A DNA stretch of 25,358 nt from Thermoanaerobaculales bacterium (GTDB taxonomy: Bacteria > Acidobacteriota > Thermoanaerobaculia > Thermoanaerobaculales > Sulfomarinibacteraceae). Under the pieces are notes generated by a model. It was not told the origin of the DNA, did not search any database, and saw only the letters and a program-made list of their open reading frames with translations. Made by a program: the position numbers and the translations under genes. This document shows positions 7,001 to 14,881 of this stretch, piece by piece. The stretch spans positions 1 through 25,358 of the forward strand of contig DAOPQC010000017.1 of NCBI GenBank assembly GCA_035358815.1. Direction: 5' to 3'. How positions within the stretch are numbered: the first letter of the stretch is position 1; every line of letters starts with the position of its first letter.

Positions 7001-8038
7001 GTGGCCCGCAGATCCCTCCGGCCGATCGCCCTCGACGCCATGGGCGGCGACGGCGCGCCCCGGGCGGCGGTGCTCGGCGCGCTGCAGGCGGTCGAGGAGC
7101 TGGGCATCCCGGTCCTGCTCGTCGGCCCCACCCGGCGGCTGCGGCGCGAGCTCGGCCGCTTCCGCATCGCCCCGGCCGGGCTCGACCTGGTCGATGCGCC
7201 CGAGGTCGTGGCGATGGACGACCCGCCGGTCAGCGTGCTGCGCGGCAAGCGCAACTCGTCGTTGTCGGTGTGCGCCGAGCTGGTGCGGTCGAAGCGCGCG
7301 GCGGCGATGGTGACCGCGGGCAACACCGGCGCCGCCTGGGTGGCCGCCAAGTCCGTCCTCGGCATGATCCCGGGCGTCGACCGGCCGGCCCTGGCGGCCA
7401 TCCTGCCCCGCTCCGAGGGCCACACCCTGGTGCTCGACGTCGGCGCCAACGTCGAGTGCAAGCCGCACCAGCTGGTGCAGTTTGCGGTCATGGGCGCGCT
7501 GTACGCGGAGTCGGTGCTGGGGGTCAAGCAGCCGCGGGTGGGCCTGATGTCGGTCGGCGAGGAGGAGAGCAAGGGCGGGCCCCGGGTGCGCGAGCGGTAC
7601 CGGGTGCTGGCCGGCGCCGGCATCCGCTTCATCGGCAACGTCGAGGGCCGGGACGTGTTCGTCGGCGAGGTCGACGTGATCGTCTGCGACGGCTTCACCG
7701 GCAACGTCGTCCTCAAGGTCGCCGAGGGGCTCGGCGAGATGGTGATCGGGATCCTCAAGGAGGAGGCCCAGCGGTCGCCGGTCTACGGGGCCGGGCTGCT
7801 GATGGCCAAGGGCGCCTTCCGCAGCCTCAAGCGCAAGGTCGACTACTCGGAGTACGGAGGGGCGCCGCTGCTCGGCGTCAACGGTGCGTGCCTGATCGCC
7901 CATGGCCGCTCCTCACCCAAGGCCATCCGGAACGCGATCCGCTTCGCCCGCACCTACGCGGAGAGCGACGTGGTCGGCCGCATCGGGGAGAAGATCCTCG
8001 AGGTCCTGGAAGCGCCCGCTGCGCGAGGGGCCGGTTAG
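7001..8038 (+). CDS. plsX: Phosphate acyltransferase PlsX
   Basis: Converts acyl-ACP and phosphate to acyl phosphate, the acyl donor for PlsY in phospholipid synthesis; peripheral membrane enzyme. The 345 residues match the family length. Seen motifs: IALDAMGGDGAP near the N-terminus, MVTAGNTGAAW around residue 105, LDVGANVECKP around 146, and VCDGFTGNVVLK around 228. Start GTG at 7001 gives MARRSLRPIALDAMGGD; ribosome site is weak. The 98-base gap after rpmF holds no gene or clear promoter. It is followed two bases after its stop by fabH. Confidence 0.96.
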   Translation: MARRSLRPIALDAMGGDGAPRAAVLGALQAVEELGIPVLLVGPTRRLRRELGRFRIAPAGLDLVDAPEVVAMDDPPVSVLRGKRNSSLSVCAELVRSKRAAAMVTAGNTGAAWVAAKSVLGMIPGVDRPALAAILPRSEGHTLVLDVGANVECKPHQLVQFAVMGALYAESVLGVKQPRVGLMSVGEEESKGGPRVRERYRVLAGAGIRFIGNVEGRDVFVGEVDVIVCDGFTGNVVLKVAEGLGEMVIGILKEEAQRSPVYGAGLLMAKGAFRSLKRKVDYSEYGGAPLLGVNGACLIAHGRSSPKAIRNAIRFARTYAESDVVGRIGEKILEVLEAPAARGAG

Positions 8039-8040
8039 CG

Positions 8041-9039
8041 ATGCACGACGGCTTCGCCCGCACCGCCAAGATCGTCGGGCTCGGCGGCTACCTGCCGGAG
8101 CGGGTGCTGACCAACCACGACCTGGAAGCCATCGTCGAGACCAGCGACGAGTGGATCACCAGCCGCACCGGGATCTCCGAGCGGCGGATGGTCGCCGACG
8201 GCGAGGCGCTGGTCGACCTTGCCGAGCGCGCCGGCCGGGCGGCGATAAAGGACGCGGGCATCGACCCGGCCGCGGTCGACCTCCTGATCCTGGCCACCGC
8301 CACGGTCGAGCAGCCGATCCCGGCGTCCGCCGCGATCGTCCAGCCGCGGCTCGGGCTTGCCAACGCCGCCTGCTTCGACCTGTCCGCGGCGTGCTCCGGC
8401 TTCACCTACGCGCTCAACGTGGCGCGCCAGTTCATCGCCACCGGCGAGGCGACCACCGTGCTGGTGATCGGCGCCGAGTGCCTGACCCGCTACCTCGACT
8501 GGACCGACCGCACCACCTGCGTGCTGTTCGGCGACGGCGCGGCGGCGGTGGTGCTGCAGCCGGCGCCTCAGGGAGAGGGAATCCTGCAGATCGCCTGGCG
8601 CACCGACGGGACCCTGGCCGACCTGATCGCGATGCCGGGCGGCGGCTGCCGCTTCCCGCCCTGGAGCACCAAGTCGATCGAGCAGCGGCTGCCCTTCATC
8701 AAGATGCGCGGCAACGAGACCTTCAAGGTCGCGGTGCGGGCACTCACCGAGCTCAGCTTGTCGGTGCTCGCCGCCGCCGGCATCGGGGTCGAGGAGATCG
8801 ACCTGTTCATCCCGCACCAGGCCAACCAGCGCATCATCCAGGCGGTGGGGCAGCGGCTCGGCCTGCGGGACGAGCAGGTGTTCAGCAACGTGCACCGGGT
8901 CGGCAACACCTCCTCGGCGTCGATCCCGCTCGCCATGGTGGATGCCCGCGACAAGGGTCGGATGCGCCGCGGCGACCTCGTGCTGACCTCCTCCTTCGGC
9001 GGCGGGCTGACCTGGGCCTCGTCGCTGTTCCGGTTCTGA
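8041..9039 (+). CDS. fabH: 3-oxoacyl-ACP synthase III (FabH)
   Basis: Starts type II fatty acid synthesis by condensing an acyl-CoA primer with malonyl-ACP. The 332 residues contain the complete Cys-His-Asn triad: Cys118 in LSAACSGFTYAL, His259 in FIPHQANQR and Asn289 in VGNTSSASIP. The N-terminus TAKIVGLGGYLPERVLTN and DEWITSRTGISERR are family signatures. The frame is open far upstream of 8041, but those residues have no FabH character and would overlap plsX. The ATG lies two bases after the plsX stop, so translation is probably coupled. Confidence 0.97.
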   Translation: MHDGFARTAKIVGLGGYLPERVLTNHDLEAIVETSDEWITSRTGISERRMVADGEALVDLAERAGRAAIKDAGIDPAAVDLLILATATVEQPIPASAAIVQPRLGLANAACFDLSAACSGFTYALNVARQFIATGEATTVLVIGAECLTRYLDWTDRTTCVLFGDGAAAVVLQPAPQGEGILQIAWRTDGTLADLIAMPGGGCRFPPWSTKSIEQRLPFIKMRGNETFKVAVRALTELSLSVLAAAGIGVEEIDLFIPHQANQRIIQAVGQRLGLRDEQVFSNVHRVGNTSSASIPLAMVDARDKGRMRRGDLVLTSSFGGGLTWASSLFRF

Positions 9040-9053
9040 GGGGAGCGGGCGCG

Positions 9054-9992
9054 ATGAGGCTCGCCGCGCTGTTTCCGGGCCAGGGGTCGCAGGCGGTCGG
9101 GATGGGCCGTGACCTCGCCGAGCGCTGGGCGGCGGCGCGCGAGGTCTTCGCCGCGGCCGACCGGACGCTCGGCGTGGCGCTGTCAAAGCTGTGCTGGCAG
9201 GGCCCGGAGGAGGCGCTGCGGCTGACCGAGAACACCCAGCCGGCGCTGCTCGCCCACTCGATCGCCGCGTGGCGGGTGCTGGCGGCGGCCGGGATCCGGG
9301 TCGGCGCGGTGGCCGGCCACAGCCTCGGCGAGTACTCGGCGGTGGTCGCGGCCGGCGGGCTCGGCCTCGACGATGCCCTGCGCACGGTGCGGCTGCGCGG
9401 CCGCCTCATGCAGCAGGCGGTGCCGGTCGGCGCCGGCGCGATGGCGGCGGTGATCGGCATCGATGACGAGCTGGTCGTCGCGGCCTGCGCCGAGGCCACC
9501 GCCGCCGGCGGGGGCGTGGTGGCCGCGGCCAACTTCAACGCCCCCGGCCAGGTGGTGATCGCCGGCGACGCCGCGGCGGTCGGGCGCGCGGCGGCGCTGT
9601 GCTCCGCGCGCGGCGCGCGGCGCACGCTGCCGCTGCCGGTGTCGGCGCCCTTCCACTCGCCGCTGATGGCGCCCGCCCGGGAGGGGCTCGAGCCGGCGCT
9701 GCGCGGGGTCGCGCTGGCGCCGCTCGAGGTGCCGGTCTACCGCAACGTCGATGCCGTCCCGGTGGCCTCCCCGGAGGAGGTGCGGGACGGGCTGATTCGC
9801 CAGGTCGACGCGCCGGTGCTGTGGCGGGCGACCGTCGAGCGGATGCGGGCGGACGGCTTCGACACCTTCCTCGAGGTCGGCACCGGCAACGTGCTGTCGG
9901 GCCTGGTGCGGCGCATCGACCGCGACGCGAGGTGCCTGGCGGCGGGGACCGTGGAGTCGATCGAGGCGGCGATCGCGGAGCTGGTCGGCTGA
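9054..9992 (+). CDS. fabD: Malonyl-CoA:ACP transacylase (FabD)
   Basis: Transfers malonyl from CoA to ACP, supplying the extender unit for FabH and the elongation synthases. The 312 residues fit the family. Motifs seen: LFPGQGSQAVGMG at residues 6-18, nucleophile Ser90 in GHSLGEYSA, Arg115-type RLRGRLMQ, and His201 in SAPFHSPLM. The C-terminus has FLEVGTGNVLSGL. GAGGGGAGCGGG precedes the ATG at 9054, 14 bases after fabH. Confidence 0.96.
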   Translation: MRLAALFPGQGSQAVGMGRDLAERWAAAREVFAAADRTLGVALSKLCWQGPEEALRLTENTQPALLAHSIAAWRVLAAAGIRVGAVAGHSLGEYSAVVAAGGLGLDDALRTVRLRGRLMQQAVPVGAGAMAAVIGIDDELVVAACAEATAAGGGVVAAANFNAPGQVVIAGDAAAVGRAAALCSARGARRTLPLPVSAPFHSPLMAPAREGLEPALRGVALAPLEVPVYRNVDAVPVASPEEVRDGLIRQVDAPVLWRATVERMRADGFDTFLEVGTGNVLSGLVRRIDRDARCLAAGTVESIEAAIAELVG

Positions 9993-10018
9993 CCGCCCGC
10001 TCGCGTGCTGGAGGAACC

Positions 10019-10756
10019 ATGGCAGAGCTTCAGGGCCAGGTGGCGGTGGTGACCGGGGCGGCGCGCGGCATCGGCCGGGCGATCGCCGAGCGGCTGGCGC
10101 GGGATGGGGCGAGGGTGGTCTGCAGCGACGTCGTCGACCCGGTCGAGACGGTCGGCGCGATCGTCGCCGCCGGCGGCGCGGCCGAGGGCGTGGTGTCGGA
10201 CGTCAGCGACGGCGCGGCGGCGGCGGCGGTGGTCACCGCCATCCACGAGCGCCACGGCCGGCTCGACATCCTGGTCAACAACGCCGGCATCACCCGCGAC
10301 GCTTTGCTGATCCGGTTGAAGCCGGAGGACTGGCGGGCGGTGCTCGGCATCAACCTCGACGGCGCGTTCAACCTCACCCAGCCGGCGGCCCGGATCATGA
10401 TCAAGCAGCGCTCGGGGCGGATCGTCAACATCGCCTCGGTGGTCGGCCTGATGGGCAACGCCGGCCAGGCCAACTACGCCGCCTCCAAGGCCGGCCTGAT
10501 CGGCTTCACCAAGGCCCTGGCACGCGAGCTCGGCCCGCGCAACGTGACGGTGAACGCGATCGCCCCCGGCTACATCAGGACCCCGATGACCGAGGCGCTG
10601 ACCGACGCCCAGCGAGCGGCGCTGCTCGCCGCCGTCGCCATCCCTCGGCTCGGCGAGCCGGCCGACGTGGCCGCGGCGGTGGCCTTCCTGTGCTCGCCCG
10701 GCGCGGCCTACATCACCGGCGTCGTGCTCAACGTCTCGGGCGGGCTCTACATGTAG
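10019..10756 (+). CDS. fabG: 3-oxoacyl-ACP reductase (FabG)
   Basis: NADPH-dependent short-chain dehydrogenase that reduces 3-oxoacyl-ACP during fatty acid elongation. Length is 245 residues. It shows the Rossmann glycine motif VTGAARGIGRAI (residues 11-22), NNAG at 87-90, and the catalytic set Asn112, Ser140, Tyr153 and Lys157 (NYAASKAG). The C-terminus ITGVVLNVSGGLYM is the FabG form. CTGGAGGAACC is the ribosome site for the ATG at 10019. It is the last gene of the cluster: the expected acpP and fabF do not follow, and a gene on the opposite strand begins its 3' end 30 bases later. Confidence 0.95.
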   Translation: MAELQGQVAVVTGAARGIGRAIAERLARDGARVVCSDVVDPVETVGAIVAAGGAAEGVVSDVSDGAAAAAVVTAIHERHGRLDILVNNAGITRDALLIRLKPEDWRAVLGINLDGAFNLTQPAARIMIKQRSGRIVNIASVVGLMGNAGQANYAASKAGLIGFTKALARELGPRNVTVNAIAPGYIRTPMTEALTDAQRAALLAAVAIPRLGEPADVAAAVAFLCSPGAAYITGVVLNVSGGLYM

Positions 10757-10786
10757 CGGAGCGGGCCGCGCCGGCGGAGGCCGCGC

Positions 10787-11116
10787 TCAGGGAGAGCCCG
10801 CTGGCCGCTCCTCCGGGGCCAGCAGCCAGCGCCGCGACCGGCGCCGCTTTCCCGAGCACACGGTCACCTCGAGGGCCGGCCGGCGGCAGGTGAAGACCAC
10901 CTCGATCGGCTCGTCCCCGGCGACCTCGTCGATCATGGCGGAGAGCTCACCCAGCAGCTGCGGCGCCTGCGCTGCGCTGCGGCAGATCGGCCGCAGGTAG
11001 ATCCGGAGCGCGGTCTCCGCGACCACCCGGAAGCGGGCATCGGGAGGCAGCTGGATCGCAAGCCGGATCCCTGCCCCTTCGCTCGCCTCTGCCATCGGTT
11101 GGCGCTGGTCGGACAT
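10787..11116 (-). CDS. Small protein, possibly degenerate RsbW-like fold
   Basis: Hypothetical protein of 109 residues. The pattern IRLAIQLPPDARFRVVAETA, a central helical part ending SAMIDEVAGDEP, and IEVVFTCRRPALEVTVCSG resembles the outline of small GHKL anti-sigma ATPases of the RsbW type. The N-box helix expected to bind ATP (ExxxNxxxH) is absent, and the C-terminus is a short basic tail (GKRRRSRRW). If related, it would be a non-ATP-binding derivative. The ATG at 11116 has no strong ribosome site; a second ATG at 11095 is possible. It is divergent from the CBS-domain gene, with 41 bases between the two starts. Coding status is moderately supported by the alternating hydrophobic pattern and by fitting the gap. 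Confidence 0.6.
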   Translation of the reverse strand: MSDQRQPMAEASEGAGIRLAIQLPPDARFRVVAETALRIYLRPICRSAAQAPQLLGELSAMIDEVAGDEPIEVVFTCRRPALEVTVCSGKRRRSRRWLLAPEERPAGSP

Positions 11117-11131
11117 CGTCGCCGTCCAGGG

Positions 11132-11150
11132 TACACTGATTCCGGGAGGT
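11132..11150 (+). promoter_or_regulatory. -10 box and ribosome site before the CBS gene
   Basis: TACACT (11132-11137) is a good -10 hexamer, and GGGAGGT (11144-11150) is a strong ribosome site seven bases before the ATG at 11158. The -35 would fall in the start of the divergent gene and is not obvious. Confidence 0.45.
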
Positions 11151-11157
11151 CTTTCCC

Positions 11158-11580
11158 ATGAACGGCTCGATGCAGGTTCGCGAGCTCATGTCGACCGACC
11201 TCGTCACCCTCACCGAGGACGGGACCCTGGCCCAGGCCCAGCGGTGCATGGCGCGCGGCCGGATCCGACACCTGCCGGTGGTGCGCGACGGCAAGCTGGT
11301 CGGCCTGCTCACCCACCGGGACCTGCTCGCGGCGTCGTTCTCGATCTTCGCCGAGGTCGACCACGATGAGCAGCACCGGATCTTCGCCACCGTGCCGGTG
11401 GTGGAGGCGATGCACCGCGACGTGGTCACCGTCCCGCCGGAGCTGCCGGTGCGCGACGCGGCCCGCATCCTGCTCGAGAACAAGTACGGCTGCCTGCCGG
11501 TGGTCGGCCCCTCGCGCGAGCTGCTCGGCATCGTGACCGAGGCCGACTTCCTGCGCCTCACGGTCCGCCTGCTCGGATGA
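11158..11580 (+). CDS. CBS-domain pair protein
   Basis: A stand-alone Bateman module of 140 residues, cytoplasmic, probably binding an adenine nucleotide or similar ligand. CBS 1 spans ~5-62 (VRELMSTDLVTLTEDGTL, then RIRHLPVVRDGKLVGLLTHRDLL). CBS 2 spans ~80-138 (VVEAMHRDVVTVPPELPV, then KYGCLPVVGPSRELLGIVTEADFL). Both halves keep the xHLPVV.../GxxTxxD ligand-pocket pattern. No catalytic domain is attached. It overlaps the next gene, cvpA-like, by four bases (ATGA), so the two are translated together. Confidence 0.92.
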   Translation: MNGSMQVRELMSTDLVTLTEDGTLAQAQRCMARGRIRHLPVVRDGKLVGLLTHRDLLAASFSIFAEVDHDEQHRIFATVPVVEAMHRDVVTVPPELPVRDAARILLENKYGCLPVVGPSRELLGIVTEADFLRLTVRLLG

Positions 11581-12095
11581 CGGCCCTCGACTGGGCGCTG
11601 GCTGTGGTCTGGCTCGGGATCGCGCTGTGCGGCTTCTGGAAGGGCGCGGCGCGGCTCGTGCTCGGCATCGGCGGGCTGGTGGCTGGGCTGTGGCTCGCGG
11701 TTGCGGTCGGCGTCGACGCCGCAGCGCTGCTCCAGGGATGGCTCGGTCCCGGATGGATTGCAGCCGCCCTCGGCAGGGTGCTACCGGCGGTCGCCTGCAT
11801 CGCCCTCTGCCTGGCTGCCGGCTGGGGGATCTCGAGGACGCTCGAGGCAGTCCACCTGGGCTGGCTCAACCGCCTCGCCGGGGCACTGCTGGCCGGCGGC
11901 GTCGGGCTGATCGTGCTGGCGGTGCTGCTCGGGGCTGCCGCGCGGACGTCGCCGTCGCTGCGCGAGCTCAGCGGGCGCTCGCTGCTCGCGCCGCGGCTGC
12001 TCGCGGTGTGGGGGCAGTCGGCCGACGCTCAGGCCGAGGCAGCCGGCGTCAACGAGGCGCCGCAGGCGGGCACGAACGGCTCGAGCGGGCGGTAG
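11577..12095 (+). CDS. CvpA family membrane protein
   Basis: Inner-membrane protein of 172 residues with four hydrophobic segments at ~5-25, ~28-50, ~62-85 and ~100-122, followed by a hydrophilic tail rich in Ala, Gln and Gly. The start TALDWALAVVWLGIALCGFWKG and the glycine pattern GIGGLVAGLWLA match the CvpA/colicin V production family, whose molecular role is poorly defined. The ATG overlaps the CBS stop codon as ATGA. A small hairpin (GGGTT/AACCC, 12166-12184) lies between this gene and the convergent rho but has no T-tract. Confidence 0.8.
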   Translation: MTALDWALAVVWLGIALCGFWKGAARLVLGIGGLVAGLWLAVAVGVDAAALLQGWLGPGWIAAALGRVLPAVACIALCLAAGWGISRTLEAVHLGWLNRLAGALLAGGVGLIVLAVLLGAAARTSPSLRELSGRSLLAPRLLAVWGQSADAQAEAAGVNEAPQAGTNGSSGR

Positions 12096-12197
12096 CGGCT
12101 GTCGCGCAGCCGGAGCTGGTCCGGCGGTGGCATGAGAGAGATCCTGAGCCGGTGACGGTTGGGGTGGGTTCTTCGATTCAACCCCGCGGGCAGCGCC

Positions 12198-13400
12198 TCA
12201 GCGCAGCTGCAGCGAGGCCAGGAACTGCGCGTTGGTCGGGAACTCGCGGACCTTCTGCAGCAGCAGCTCCATCGCCGCCTCGGGCGACAGCGACGACAGA
12301 GCGCGCCGCATCAGGTAGAGCTTCTCGATCTGCTCCTTGGGGTACAGCTTCTCCTCCTTGCGGGTCCCTGACTGGGGGATGTGGATGCAGGGGAAGATCC
12401 GCTTGTCGAAGAGCTTGCGGTCGAGCACCAGCTCCATGTTGCCGGTGCCCTTGAACTCCTGGAAGATCACCTCGTCCATCCGCGATCCGGTGTCGATGAG
12501 GCAGGTCGCGACCACGGTCAGGCTGCCGCCGTTCTCGACGTTGCGGGCCGAGCCGAAGAAGCGGCGCGGCTTCTCCATGGTCCGGGCGTCGATGCCGCCG
12601 GACATGATCCGGCCCGAGCCCTTCTGGGCGTTGTTGTAGGCCCGCGCCATCCTGGTCAGCGAGTCCATGAAGACGACCACGTCCACGCCCATCTCGACCA
12701 GCCGGCGGGCGCGCTCGAAGACCATCTCCGAGACCTGGATGTGGCTCTCGATCGACTGGTCCGACGACGACGCGAAGACGTCGCCGAGGACGATGCTCCG
12801 CTTCCAGTCGGTGACCTCCTCGGGCCGCTCGTCGACCAGCAGCACGAAGATGGTGGTCGACGGGTGGTTGATCGCGATGGCGTGGGCCATCTGCTGGAGC
12901 AGCGTGGTCTTGCCGGCCTTGGGCGGCGAGACGATCAGGCAGCGCTGGCCCTTGCCGAGCGGCGCGATCAGCTCCGCCACCCGGGGCTCCACGATCGAGG
13001 GCTCGGTCTCGAGGATGAAGCGCTCCAGGGGATCGATGCTGATCAGCTCGGTGAAGGGGATCGCCTTGGCCCGGTAGTCCTCGGGGGTGAGGCCCTCCAC
13101 CATGTCGATCTCGATCAGCCGCGGCCGGTCGCCGCCGCGCGCCTTGCCTCCGATCAGGAGGCCGCTCTCGAGGTGCAACGGCCGCACCAGCTCGACCGGC
13201 ACCATCGGGTCCGACCGGTCGGCGACGAAGTTGCGCTCCGCCGCCACCATCAGGGGGCTGCCGTTGTCGCGCATCCACAGGTAGCCCTGGACCCCGGTCA
13301 CCGGGCCCTTGATGCCGCCCCGGCGCCGCGGCCGCCGCCGGCGCCGCCGACCACCCTCACCGTGCTCCTGCGAGTTCTGCTGTGTCGTGTTCTCGTCCAT
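12198..13400 (-). CDS. rho: Transcription termination factor Rho, short N-terminal form
   Basis: Hexameric RNA-dependent ATPase that ends transcription. The 400 residues include Walker A SPPKAGKT (158-165), Walker B VVVFMD (241-246), the SLTRMARAYN / SGGIDARTMEKPRRFFGSAR region (Q-loop side), and the R-loop TGSRMDEVIFQEFKGTGN (304-321). The ATPase half is therefore typical. The N-terminus is not: there is no recognisable ~45-residue helical Rho_N domain. Instead residues 17-30 are an arginine-rich run. The RNA-binding OB part is shortened and diverged (GVQGYLWMRDNG stands where GFGFLR is usual). The ATG at 13400 has GAGGAAAGGGA upstream. Single gene, facing cvpA, behind coaBC on the same strand. 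Confidence 0.95.
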   Translation of the reverse strand: MDENTTQQNSQEHGEGGRRRRRRPRRRGGIKGPVTGVQGYLWMRDNGSPLMVAAERNFVADRSDPMVPVELVRPLHLESGLLIGGKARGGDRPRLIEIDMVEGLTPEDYRAKAIPFTELISIDPLERFILETEPSIVEPRVAELIAPLGKGQRCLIVSPPKAGKTTLLQQMAHAIAINHPSTTIFVLLVDERPEEVTDWKRSIVLGDVFASSSDQSIESHIQVSEMVFERARRLVEMGVDVVVFMDSLTRMARAYNNAQKGSGRIMSGGIDARTMEKPRRFFGSARNVENGGSLTVVATCLIDTGSRMDEVIFQEFKGTGNMELVLDRKLFDKRIFPCIHIPQSGTRKEEKLYPKEQIEKLYLMRRALSSLSPEAAMELLLQKVREFPTNAQFLASLQLR

Positions 13401-13579
13401 TCCCTTTCCTCATCGGGCGCGAGGAAGCGCAGGCTGCAGGGCGCATCTCCACTGCAAGGTGATGCTGCCCCACGGATCAGACGACCTCAAGCCTCACGCG
13501 CGACGTTCTCAGGATGGCTCGGATCGTCCGGGCACCCTCGGCTGCGACCCAACGGGCAGCCGACCAAGCGCCCACCGAC

Positions 13580-13608
13580 AGCTTACTTGGTTCGCGCCCC
13601 TACTGCAA
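13580..13608 (-). promoter_or_regulatory. Probable rho promoter
   Basis: On the minus strand, TTGCAG (13603-13608) is followed after 17 bases by TAAGCT (13580-13585). Transcription would begin near 13573 and give an untranslated leader of about 170 bases before rho. A long leader fits the known autoregulation of rho in other bacteria, but no specific leader structure was identified. The rest of 13401-13631 holds nothing I can name. Confidence 0.5.
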
Positions 13609-13631
13609 CACCCCGGGTCAAGACCCAGCCC

Positions 13632-14846
13632 TCACCGCGGCGCCCCGGCGGCCTGGCCGGTGAGCGAGCCGGCGATCCGCTCGGCCAGCCGCCGCGCCAC
13701 CTCGTCCTTGGTCAGCGTCGGCCAGGGCTCGACGCCGGCCGCGGTCACCAGGTGGACGGTGTTGCGGTCGCCTCCCAGCACCCCCGACCCGGGCGCGACG
13801 TCGTTGGCGAGGATCCAGTCGCAGCCCTTGGCCTGCCGCTTGGCGGCGGCGTTGCCGACCACGTCCTCGGTCTCGGCCGCGAACCCGACCACGAGGCGCG
13901 GCCGCGCGTCGGCGGCCGCGATTGCAGCCACGATGTCCGGGTTCTCGACGAGGCGCAGCGCCGGCGGCCGGCCGCCGGCCTTCTTCAGCTTGTGCTCGAG
14001 CGGTGAGGCAACCCGCCAGTCGGCGACCGCCGCCGCGCACACCGCGACGTCGGCCGGCAGCTCGGCAAGGCAGGCGGCGAGCATCTCGCGCGCGGTCTCC
14101 ACCCGGCGCACGGTGACCCCGGGGGGATCGGGCAGGGCGGTCGGCCCGCTGACCAGCACGGTGTCGGCGCCGAGCGTGGCGAGGGCCGCGGCGATCGCGT
14201 GCCCCTGCCGGCCCGAGGAGCGGTTGCCGAGGAACCGCACCGGGTCGATCGGCTCGAAGGTCGGCCCGCTGGTGACCAGGGCGCGCCGGCCGGCCAGCGC
14301 GCCGCTGCGGGCGAGCAGGGCGGCGACCGCGGCCAGGATGTCCGCCGGCTCCGCCATCCGCCCGGCGCCGGTCTCGCCGCACGCCAGCTCGCCGCTCGCC
14401 GGCCCGACCACGTGAACGCCGCGCTCGACCAGCAGCGCCAGGTTGCGGCGGGTGGCGGGGTGCTCCCACATCACGACGTTCATCGCGGGCGCGACCAGGA
14501 TCGGCGCGTCGGCGGCGAGCAGTGCGGTGGTGGCCAGGTCGTCGGCGATGCCGGCCGCCATCTTGGCGAGGATGTTGGCAGTGGCCGGCGCCACCACCAC
14601 CAGGTCGGCCTCGCGCGACAGCCGGATGTGGCCGATCTCGGTCTCGTCGGTCAGGGAGAACAGGTCCTGGTAGACGCGCTCCTCGCTCAGCGCGGCCACC
14701 GACAGCGGGGTCACCAGGTGGGAGGCGGCCTCGGTCAGGATGCAGCGCACCGCCACACCCTGCTCGCGCAGCCGGCGGATCAGGTCGAGGCTCTTGTAGG
14801 CCGCGATGCCGCCCGAGATGACCAGCAGGATCCGTTTGCCGTCCAT
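13632..14846 (-). CDS. coaBC: Bifunctional phosphopantothenoylcysteine decarboxylase/synthetase
   Basis: Two consecutive steps of coenzyme A synthesis in one protein of 404 residues. The CoaC half (1-~180) has the flavin site LLVISGGIAAYK, His73 in IGHIRLSREADLVVVAPATANI, the PAMN motif (Asn123) and catalytic Cys156 in ELACGETGAGRMAEP. The CoaB half (from ~185) has LVTSGPTFEPIDPVRFLGNR, SSGRQGHAIA, AAAVADWR and HKLKK, all characteristic of the CTP-dependent synthetase. The ATG at 14846 is chosen because GAGGAGGG precedes it. A GTG at 14885 overlapping the M48 stop would add 13 residues that look unlike the family. Confidence 0.95.
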   Translation of the reverse strand: MDGKRILLVISGGIAAYKSLDLIRRLREQGVAVRCILTEAASHLVTPLSVAALSEERVYQDLFSLTDETEIGHIRLSREADLVVVAPATANILAKMAAGIADDLATTALLAADAPILVAPAMNVVMWEHPATRRNLALLVERGVHVVGPASGELACGETGAGRMAEPADILAAVAALLARSGALAGRRALVTSGPTFEPIDPVRFLGNRSSGRQGHAIAAALATLGADTVLVSGPTALPDPPGVTVRRVETAREMLAACLAELPADVAVCAAAVADWRVASPLEHKLKKAGGRPPALRLVENPDIVAAIAAADARPRLVVGFAAETEDVVGNAAAKRQAKGCDWILANDVAPGSGVLGGDRNTVHLVTAAGVEPWPTLTKDEVARRLAERIAGSLTGQAAGAPR

Positions 14847-14881
14847 GGCCCTCCTCGTCGCTCGACCCGGCGCGTCGCTGG

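Noticed and set aside
4984..8040. Long open frame running through the gap and across yceD, rpmF and plsX on the plus strand
   Set aside because: It is a GC-rich shadow of Arg/Ala/Gly-rich composition; only its end (fabH from 8041) shows family sequence, and yceD, rpmF and plsX in other frames are clear.
12166..12184. Terminator between cvpA-like gene and rho (GGGTT/AACCC)
   Set aside because: The stem is five bases with a nine-base loop and no T-tract on either strand.
12381..14006. Open frame of 541 codons on the plus strand opposite rho and coaBC
   Set aside because: It lies antisense to two certain genes and has His/Asp/Leu-rich composition typical of the antisense of GC-rich coding sequence.
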